The position numbers and the translations under genes were made by a program. Positions 30,908-36,927 of a DNA stretch of 36,927 nucleotides are shown in pieces. Position 1 is the stretch's first letter. The number at the start of each line of letters is the position of its first letter. Below the pieces are notes generated by a model. That model was not told the DNA's origin. It saw only the letters and a program-made list of their open reading frames with translations, and did not search any database. This stretch comes from JANNWF01 sp052390415 (GTDB lineage Bacteria; Pseudomonadota; Gammaproteobacteria; Xanthomonadales; Xanthomonadaceae), in contig JBQTGY010000163.1 of assembly GCA_052390415.1 (NCBI GenBank), forward strand, positions 1 to 36,927, given 5' to 3'.

Positions 30908-33250
30908 GTGGCTGCTCTCGAATCTCAAGCAACCACAAGTAAGCTCGTGCCCAAACCCGCCGCAAAAAAATCCGCCGCCAGACCTCTACCATGGCGTCAA
31001 TGGGCACTGATGGCGGGTATTTTCGGACTGGGTCTCGCGGTCGGTTTTCTGCTGCCTACCTGGTGGGTGGTGGATCGTTATCTGCAACACGAGTTCGGTC
31101 GCCTCACCTGGCAGATCCCGACGCGGGTGATGGCGCGGCCCTTGCTGTTGGCGGTGGGCGAGCCGATCAGCATCGACAGCCTGCTCGCCGAGTTGCAGGC
31201 GGCCAACTACCGCGACGACGGTGAAGGTCAGGCAGCTGGCACCTATCAGCGCGATGGCGCGCGGTTCCGCATCTCCAGCCGCGGCTTTCGTGATGTCGAT
31301 GGACTGGTGCCATCGCAGCGAGTCGAACTCAACATCGCCGGGCAGAGTCTCAACCGTTTGGTTGATGCCAGTGGCAAGCGCTTGGCGAGGGCGTTGCTCG
31401 ATCCCGCGCGCATTGCCAGTCTGTATGGCGCTGCGCAGGAAGAGCGTCAGCTGGTCCGCGTCGACGAAGTGCCGGCGCTGCTGATCACGACCTTGCAAGC
31501 GGTTGAGGATCGCAACTTCCTGCATCACATCGGTATCGACTGGAAAGGCATCGCGCGCGCGATCTGGGTCAACGCGCGCGCGGGTGAAGTCACCCAAGGT
31601 GGCAGCACCTTGACCCAACAGCTGGTGCGCAGCCTGTATCTCAATCGCCAGCAGACGCTGAACCGCAAACTGCGCGAAGCCTTGTATGCGGTGGTCATCG
31701 AGCTGCGCTTCGACAAGCGGCGCATTCTTGAGGCCTACCTCAATCAGATCTACCTGGGCCAACAGGGCGGACAAGCCGTCCATGGGTTTGCGGCTGCTTC
31801 GCGCTTCTGGTTCGGGCGTGATCTGCAGCAGTTGGACACGGCTGAAATCGCCTTGCTGGTCGGCATGATTCAAGGCCCCTCGTATCACGACCCACGTCGC
31901 TTTCCCGAACGCGCGTTGGCCAGACGCGGATTGGTCTTGCAAGCGATGCTCGACACCGGCGTGATCGATGAAGACGAACGCACGCGGGCGAAAGCGCGGC
32001 CGCTGGGCGTGACCGCCTCAGGCAGTCTGGCTGCCAATCGTTATCCCGCCTTTGTCGATCTGGTGCGCGAACAATTGGCAACCGACTATCCGCCCGAGCG
32101 CCTGCGTGGTGCCGGTCTGTTGGTGCTGACGACCTTGGCGCCGGCCGCACAAGCCGACGCCGAGCGCGCGGTCACCGAACAACTGGCAGCGATCAAGGCC
32201 AGGCCGGATGCGCCGCTGCAAGCGGGGCTGGTGGTGAGCGATACCAGCAACGGCGAAGTGGTAGCGATGGTGGGCGGACGCGACAGCCGCCAACTTGGCT
32301 TCAATCGTGCCTTGGAAGCGCAGCGGCCGGTGGGTTCGTTGATCAAGCCCTTCGTCTATCTGCTGGCCTTGGCGCAGCCGGGGCGCTGGTCGTTGGCATC
32401 GGAAATCGAAGATGCACCGATCACCGTGCGCATCAGCGGCAGCCAAAGCTGGTCGCCCGAGAATGCCGACAAACAGAGCCACGGCTGGGTCGCCTTGATT
32501 GATTCGTTGGCACGCTCCTACAACCAGGCGACGGTGCGACTAGGCATCGAGGTGGGCGTGGATCGGCTGAGTCGACTGATGCACGTGCTGGGCGGGGTCG
32601 AGCCACCGGCACATCCCTCGTTGCTGCTGGGTTCGGTCGACTTGAGTCCGTTGCAGATGACCAGCCTGTATCAGTTTCTGGCGTCAGGTGGTGAGTTGCA
32701 GCGGCTACGCAGTGTGCGTGGTGTGCTGGATGCCAACGGCGCTCGCCTGCATCGGTATGACGCTCAAGTTCCCCGCGCGGAACCCGGCGACGCGATCGCG
32801 ACGCGCCTGATCACACTCGCTTTGCAAGAGGCCGCGGTCAATGGTACCGCCCGCCAACTGAGTCGGGATGGTCTCGGACGCTTGGCCCCAGCCGGCAAAA
32901 CCGGCACCAGCAACGATGGTCGCGACAGCTGGTTTGCCGGTTGGACGGGTCGCCATCTGGCGGTGGTGTGGGTCGGCAATGACGACAATCAACCGACTGG
33001 ACTGTTGGGCGCGACCGGCGCGATGCGCGTGTGGTCGGCGCTGTTCAAACGGTTGCCGAGTCTGCCTCTGCAAGTCGATCCGGGCGGTTTGGAATGGGCG
33101 ATGGTGGATCGCTCGGGTCTTGCCCGCACTGATCCCGCCTGCGAAGGCGCGCGCGAGTTGGCCTTTGTGGCTGGTTTTGCGCCGCAGGACTTTCGAGGCT
33201 GTACGCTGGACCGCTTTGTCGATTGGCTGCAAGAAGGACCTACGCAATGA
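30908..33250 (+). CDS. mrcB: Penicillin-binding protein 1b (bifunctional peptidoglycan synthase)
   Basis: PBP1b polymerises glycan strands and cross-links peptides in the periplasm. The 780-residue protein has a short basic cytoplasmic tail and one transmembrane segment (about 34-52). A UB2H-like region follows (about 70-155). The GT51 transglycosylase domain (about 165-345) has EDRNFLHHIGID (catalytic Glu200) and GGSTLTQQLVR. The transpeptidase domain has SLIK (catalytic Ser477), SYN and KTGTSND. The start is uncertain: GTG 30908 gives a full cytoplasmic tail, and GTG 30947 is an alternative. The stop overlaps the next gene's start (ATGA), tying it to a TPR lipoprotein. Confidence 0.95.
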   Translation: MAALESQATTSKLVPKPAAKKSAARPLPWRQWALMAGIFGLGLAVGFLLPTWWVVDRYLQHEFGRLTWQIPTRVMARPLLLAVGEPISIDSLLAELQAANYRDDGEGQAAGTYQRDGARFRISSRGFRDVDGLVPSQRVELNIAGQSLNRLVDASGKRLARALLDPARIASLYGAAQEERQLVRVDEVPALLITTLQAVEDRNFLHHIGIDWKGIARAIWVNARAGEVTQGGSTLTQQLVRSLYLNRQQTLNRKLREALYAVVIELRFDKRRILEAYLNQIYLGQQGGQAVHGFAAASRFWFGRDLQQLDTAEIALLVGMIQGPSYHDPRRFPERALARRGLVLQAMLDTGVIDEDERTRAKARPLGVTASGSLAANRYPAFVDLVREQLATDYPPERLRGAGLLVLTTLAPAAQADAERAVTEQLAAIKARPDAPLQAGLVVSDTSNGEVVAMVGGRDSRQLGFNRALEAQRPVGSLIKPFVYLLALAQPGRWSLASEIEDAPITVRISGSQSWSPENADKQSHGWVALIDSLARSYNQATVRLGIEVGVDRLSRLMHVLGGVEPPAHPSLLLGSVDLSPLQMTSLYQFLASGGELQRLRSVRGVLDANGARLHRYDAQVPRAEPGDAIATRLITLALQEAAVNGTARQLSRDGLGRLAPAGKTGTSNDGRDSWFAGWTGRHLAVVWVGNDDNQPTGLLGATGAMRVWSALFKRLPSLPLQVDPGGLEWAMVDRSGLARTDPACEGARELAFVAGFAPQDFRGCTLDRFVDWLQEGPTQ

Positions 33251-33765
33251 GTTGTCGTTTTTTGATGCTTTGTTTGTCTTCGCTAATGTTGGCCGCCTGC
33301 GCCGGCGCGCCCGAGGTAGCTGAGCCGGTTCGGGTGAGCAAGAAGTCGCCCACCGATTTGCTGTTGGAGATACGCACGGCAGAATTGGCTGGCGATGACG
33401 CGCTCGACGTGCAGCCGTTGGAGGATTCGGCGGTCGCCGATCTGCGCGTACAAGCCGAAGCCGCCGAGGCGCGCAGCGATTTTGCAGCCGCCGAGAGTGC
33501 GTATTCGCAGGCATTGGGTCTGTTGCCGGAGTCGCCCGGATTGTTGCAAGCGCGTGCGGAAATGTTGCTGGTGTTGGGCAAGTTGGACAGCGCGGAGACT
33601 GACGCCGCGCGTGCTTATGAATTGGGGCCGAAGCTGGGCCCGTTGTGTCGTCGCAGCTGGGCGACCGTACGCTTGGCGCGTGAATTGCGTGGCAACGCGG
33701 CCGCCGCCGGCAAGGCGGGCGAACAGGCGCAGCGCTGCGCCACGCCACCGCCGGTGCGGATGTGA
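33247..33765 (+). CDS. TPR lipoprotein, candidate LpoP-type activator of PBP1b
   Basis: The 172-residue product has a lipoprotein signal with lipobox LAAC (Cys18) followed by A-G, so an outer-membrane location is expected. A linker (about 19-65) is followed by TPR-like helices (about 70-130; ARSDFAAAESAYSQALGLLPESPGLLQARAEMLLVLGKLDSAE) and a Cys-containing Ala-rich tail. The ATG overlaps the mrcB stop as ATGA. In Pseudomonas aeruginosa a TPR lipoprotein called LpoP, encoded with the PBP1b gene, activates that synthase. Same architecture and coupling make this a good candidate for that role, though this is inferred from context. Confidence 0.85.
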   Translation: MSCRFLMLCLSSLMLAACAGAPEVAEPVRVSKKSPTDLLLEIRTAELAGDDALDVQPLEDSAVADLRVQAEAAEARSDFAAAESAYSQALGLLPESPGLLQARAEMLLVLGKLDSAETDAARAYELGPKLGPLCRRSWATVRLARELRGNAAAAGKAGEQAQRCATPPPVRM

Positions 33766-33864
33766 TTGCTGTCATCCCCGCGCAGACGCATTGCGGTAAG
33801 GGGCAATCGTTCGCCGAATGCTATGCAGACAAGGGGTGATCGCGAGTGCCTGATACAAAATCTT

Positions 33865-34011
33865 GTCGCCCCCGCGAAGGCGGGGGCCCAGCGCCTTGCG
33901 GCCTTCAAGTCACCGGGTTCCGGCCTTCGCGGGAACGACGTTTCTTTGTTCGGTTTCGCAAGCGTGACGCCAAGTTTCCCCTGACAGCACGGTGCCTTCG
34001 CGGGAACGACG
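33865..34011. repeat. Cluster of GTCGTTCCCGCGAAGGC-type repeats
   Basis: Three related short sequences occur here. GTCGCCCCCGCGAAGGCGGG (from 33865) is itself a hairpin. The reverse complement of 33921-33940 is GTCGTTCCCGCGAAGGCCGG. The reverse complement of 33990-34011 contains GTCGTTCCCGCGAAGGC. They fill the gap between the TPR lipoprotein and the YoaA-type helicase. Confidence 0.7.
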
Positions 34012-34027
34012 CTTCCACTGCTCCCGC

Positions 34028-36079
34028 ATGTCCCTAGCCAGCAAAAGTACCGCCGCGTTGGCAGATGGCGGTGCCTTGGCGCAGGCCATCGATGGTTTTG
34101 TGACGCGGCCAGCGCAGTCGCGCATGGCTGCGGCCGTCGCCAATGCCATGCAGTCAAATCAGCACCTGATCGCAGAAGCCGGCACCGGCACCGGCAAGAC
34201 CTATGCGTATCTGGTGCCGGCGCTTTTATCTGGCCAGCGCGTGATCCTGTCGACGGGAACGCGCGCGCTGCAGGATCAGCTGTATCACCGCGATCTGCCA
34301 CGCGTTCGTGAAGCCCTGGGCGCGCGCCTGTCGACTGCCTTGTTGAAAGGCCGCTCCAACTACCTGTGTCGCTATCGGCTTGAACAGACGATTGCCGAAG
34401 GCCGCTTCACCGCGCGTTATCACCTGGCCGAACTGACCCAGATTCGCGCCTGGGCGGGGCGATCGGAGCGCGGCGACATCAGTGAATTGGACGCGATCGC
34501 GGAAGACTCGATGCTGTGGCCGCAGGTCACCTCCACCGCCGAGAACTGTCTGGGCAGCGATTGCCCGATGTATGCAGAATGTTTCGTAGTTCGCGCGCGG
34601 CAAGCGGCGCAAGAGGCGGACGTGGTGATCGTCAACCACCACTTGCTGTTCGCCGACATGGCGCTGCGACAGGAAGGTTTTGGCGAGATCCTGCCCGGCG
34701 CACACGCCTTTGTATTGGACGAAGCGCATCAATTGCCCGAGCTGGCCTCGCAGTTTTTCAGTGTCAGCGTGTCGGGCCGGCAGCTCAGCGATCTGGGCCG
34801 CGATGCGCTGTCTGAATGTGCCGGTGTGGCGGGAGCCTTGGCGTCGGTGCAAGCACCCGCGCAGATGATCGAGCAGCGTCTGCGCGAGTTCCGCCTGGCA
34901 ATGGATAGCTTGCCCGGTCGCGCCGCGCTGAGTCGTTTGTTGGCGAACGCCGATGCCGCCACCGCGTTGGGACCCTTGGTCGAAGCTTTGGCCGAGTTGG
35001 GTAGGGTATTGGCTGCCAATGCCGAGCGCAGTCCTGGCTTCAAGGCCTGCGCCGAGCGGGCGAACGAATCGCTGCGTCGCATGCGGCAATTCGCTGATGA
35101 CGCCAAGCCCGCAAGTGCGGATGACGACGTGACCGCAGCGGTGCGTTGGTATGAACTCAGCGGTCGCGGTTTCGTCTTGAGCGAAACCCCGCTCGACGTC
35201 GCCACCCAGCTGCGTGCCTACCGCGAACAATCCGGCGCGGCGTGGATATTCACCTCGGCGACCTTGGCGGTCGGCGGTCGCTTCGACCACTTTGCCGAAC
35301 AGATGGGCCTGACCGAACGAGCCGCAGAGCGGCGAAGTGAAGGCGCAGCCCGCGCAGCGGGCGTCGTCGCGCAGCGACCGACCGAGCCTGCCACCCTGCT
35401 CGAACCAAGTCCCTTCGACTTCCCGCACCAGGCCTTGGCCTACTTGCCCAAGGGCCTGCCCGAGCCCGCCAGTCGCGACTTCGGTCAAGCGCTGATTGAG
35501 GTGCTGTTGCCGGTGCTGGAAGCATCCGTCGGCCGTGCCTTTCTGCTGTTCACCTCGCATCGGGCCTTGCGGCAAGCCGCTGCTGATCTAGCGGGACGCA
35601 CCCCTTTCCCATTGTTCGTGCAAGGCACCTTGCCGCGTTCGGCCTTGCTGGATGCGTTTCGGCAATCCGGCAATGGCGTGTTGTTGGGTGCCGCCAGTTT
35701 TTGGGAAGGCGTGGATGTAGCCGGCGAAGCGCTCACCGTCGTGGCCATCGACAAACTGCCGTTCGCCGCGCCCGACGATCCGGTGTTGGAAGCACGCCTC
35801 GACGCATTGCGCCGACGCGGTGGCAATCCATTTTTTGATTGGCAGTTGCCGAGCGCGGTGATCGCGCTCAAACAAGGCGCAGGTCGTTTGATTCGCACGC
35901 ATGCTGATCGCGGCGTGTTGGTGCTCTGCGATACGCGCCTGGTCAGCAAACCCTACGGTCGCGTTTTCATCGACAGCCTGCCGCCCTTCAAACGTACTCG
36001 TGAGTTGTGTGAGGTGGTTGAGTTTTTGCACGCTCCAGCCGGAAGCACCATGTCACTTGAACACGCATTCCAGCCATGA
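34028..36079 (+). CDS. yoaA: YoaA/DinG-family ATP-dependent DNA helicase (Fe-S, XPD-like)
   Basis: These superfamily 2 helicases unwind 5'->3' and act in DNA repair and replication-fork maintenance. From ATG 34028 the protein has 683 residues. Walker A is AGTGTGKT (about 51-58). Four cysteines of a probable 4Fe-4S cluster are C114, C174, C179 and C185 (YLCRY; NCLGSDCPMYAEC). The DEAH box is in VLDEAHQLPELA (231-234). C-terminal motifs include ASFWEGVDVAGEAL and QGAGRLIRTHADRG. The length and the tsaB neighbour, as in E. coli where yoaA is next to yeaZ/tsaB, favour YoaA over DinG. The frame is open to 33992, but that start lies in repeat sequence. The stop overlaps tsaB (ATGA). Confidence 0.92.
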   Translation: MSLASKSTAALADGGALAQAIDGFVTRPAQSRMAAAVANAMQSNQHLIAEAGTGTGKTYAYLVPALLSGQRVILSTGTRALQDQLYHRDLPRVREALGARLSTALLKGRSNYLCRYRLEQTIAEGRFTARYHLAELTQIRAWAGRSERGDISELDAIAEDSMLWPQVTSTAENCLGSDCPMYAECFVVRARQAAQEADVVIVNHHLLFADMALRQEGFGEILPGAHAFVLDEAHQLPELASQFFSVSVSGRQLSDLGRDALSECAGVAGALASVQAPAQMIEQRLREFRLAMDSLPGRAALSRLLANADAATALGPLVEALAELGRVLAANAERSPGFKACAERANESLRRMRQFADDAKPASADDDVTAAVRWYELSGRGFVLSETPLDVATQLRAYREQSGAAWIFTSATLAVGGRFDHFAEQMGLTERAAERRSEGAARAAGVVAQRPTEPATLLEPSPFDFPHQALAYLPKGLPEPASRDFGQALIEVLLPVLEASVGRAFLLFTSHRALRQAAADLAGRTPFPLFVQGTLPRSALLDAFRQSGNGVLLGAASFWEGVDVAGEALTVVAIDKLPFAAPDDPVLEARLDALRRRGGNPFFDWQLPSAVIALKQGAGRLIRTHADRGVLVLCDTRLVSKPYGRVFIDSLPPFKRTRELCEVVEFLHAPAGSTMSLEHAFQP

Positions 36080-36771
36080 ACCTGCTCGCCATAGAAACCG
36101 CCACCGAGGCCTGCAGCGTCGCCCTCAGCGTCGACGGCCACTTGTTCGAACGCTATGAAATCGCCCCGCGTCGGCATGCCGAACTGGTGTTGCCGTGGAT
36201 CGACGAATTGCTCGCGACTGCTGGCATCGGCAAACGCCAGATCGACGCCATCGCGGTGGGTCGCGGACCTGGTGCGTTCACCGGCGTGCGGCTCGCGGTG
36301 GCGGTAGTGCAGGGCATCGCCATGGCGCTGGATCGGCCGGTCTTGTCGATCTCCACGCTTGCCGCGTTGGCCGTTGAAGCCCAGGGCGCGCCTGATCAAA
36401 ACGTGCTGGCTGCCATCGATGCACGCATGGGTGAGGTCTATGTCGGCGCCTTTCGCATGGATGCCAATGGTCTGCCGGTGGCGCTTGACCATGAACGTTT
36501 GCACATACCCTCGATGCCCTTGCTGCTACCCACCGGCGAGCACTGGATTGCCGTCGGCAGCGGCTTTGCCGCCGTGGACGGTGCGTTGCGAAATGAGTTG
36601 GCCAGTCGCTCGTTGCGCTGCGACTCGGAAGCACTGCCACACGCCAGCGCCGTCGCCCGCCTGGGCCTGGCCGCCTTCGCTCGCGGCGAGGCCATCAGTG
36701 CGGATCAGCTGGAGCCCGCGTATCTGCGCGACAAGGTGGCGCAGACGTTGTTGGAGCGGGGTAAGGCGTAG
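36076..36771 (+). CDS. tsaB: tRNA N6-threonylcarbamoyladenosine biosynthesis protein TsaB
   Basis: TsaB partners TsaD and TsaE in making t6A37 of ANN-decoding tRNAs. The 231-residue protein has the ASKHA-type N-terminus MNLLAIETATEACSVAL, then GRGPGAFTGVRLAV (about 63-76), which is typical of TsaB, and the DARMGEVYVGAF motif (about 118). The TsaD-type metal-binding His pair is not seen, as expected for TsaB. The ATG overlaps the helicase stop as ATGA, so translation is probably coupled. Confidence 0.95.
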   Translation: MNLLAIETATEACSVALSVDGHLFERYEIAPRRHAELVLPWIDELLATAGIGKRQIDAIAVGRGPGAFTGVRLAVAVVQGIAMALDRPVLSISTLAALAVEAQGAPDQNVLAAIDARMGEVYVGAFRMDANGLPVALDHERLHIPSMPLLLPTGEHWIAVGSGFAAVDGALRNELASRSLRCDSEALPHASAVARLGLAAFARGEAISADQLEPAYLRDKVAQTLLERGKA

Positions 36772-36802
36772 GTCGGCCGCGAGGTCATCGACCCGCCCGC
36801 AC

Positions 36803-36870
36803 GCATTTCCACAACCCGCGGATCAAGATCGGCCCTAGCCCGGACCTTTCCTGAGGTCGCGTGGAAATGC
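36803..36870. repeat. 10-bp inverted repeat downstream of tsaB
   Basis: GCATTTCCAC (36803-36812) is the exact reverse complement of GTGGAAATGC (36861-36870), with 48 bases between. There is no T-run. The remaining bases to the window end (36927) show no gene. Confidence 0.5.
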
Positions 36871-36927
36871 CTTGTTGCTGGTGCGGTATAAGGCCATCCG
36901 TCGAAACGTGCGTGGAACGGACGGTCC

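Noticed and set aside
1..36927. CRISPR array, tRNA or rRNA genes, prophage or complete insertion sequence
   Set aside because: No regular spacer-repeat pattern, no tRNA-like cloverleaf with conserved loops, no rRNA stretches and no transposase, integrase or phage structural genes were found.

Overview
The window looks like a chromosomal segment of a high-GC gammaproteobacterium, most likely in or near the order Lysobacterales (Xanthomonadales). Three things point there: a monofunctional RelA, the neighbouring pairs mrcB/TPR-lipoprotein and yoaA/tsaB, and several predicted secreted proteins carrying the short sequence I-F-x-x-G-F-E. This is inference from the sequence; no database search was possible.

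Layout. 1-54 is the end of a dispersed repeat whose second copy lies at 23141-23302. 91-255 (-) is a DUF1328 membrane peptide. 790-2646 (-) is recQ and 3001-6933 (+) is hrpA, a DEAH RNA helicase, with a structured palindromic element between them. 7014-7514 (-) and 7771-9792 (+) encode secreted proteins; the second has adhesin-type domains. A strong hairpin terminator separates it from relA (9868-12027). 12117-14636 (+) is a membrane Ser/Thr kinase with a repeated periplasmic part. 14722-17175 (-) is a secreted beta-helix protein. 17372-17911 (+) is an orphan Hpt protein. 18367-19086 and 17930-18370 (-) form a translationally coupled pair (membrane di-iron hydroxylase plus SRPBCC protein), divergent from an AraC-type regulator at 19207-20214.

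The middle section (20215-25662) holds a GNAT acetyltransferase, three small genes on the minus strand, a YgjP-like metalloprotein, the 162-bp inverted-repeat element and a secreted CotH-kinase/lamin-tail protein. 25663-30129 (-) is a 1488-residue fused glycosyltransferase.

The last section (30359-36771, +) is compact. It has a small lipoprotein, mrcB (PBP1b) coupled by an ATGA overlap to a TPR lipoprotein that is a good candidate LpoP-type PBP activator, and a YoaA/DinG helicase coupled by another ATGA overlap to tsaB.

The most interesting signal is the I-F-x-x-G-F-E motif. It forms the extreme C-terminus of two unrelated secreted proteins (beta-helix; CotH/lamin-tail). In a third it sits inside the protein, directly after a glycine run at a domain junction. 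This looks like a shared C-terminal tag, possibly a sorting or processing signal, on otherwise unrelated exported proteins. No CRISPR array, tRNA, rRNA, prophage or complete IS was seen.
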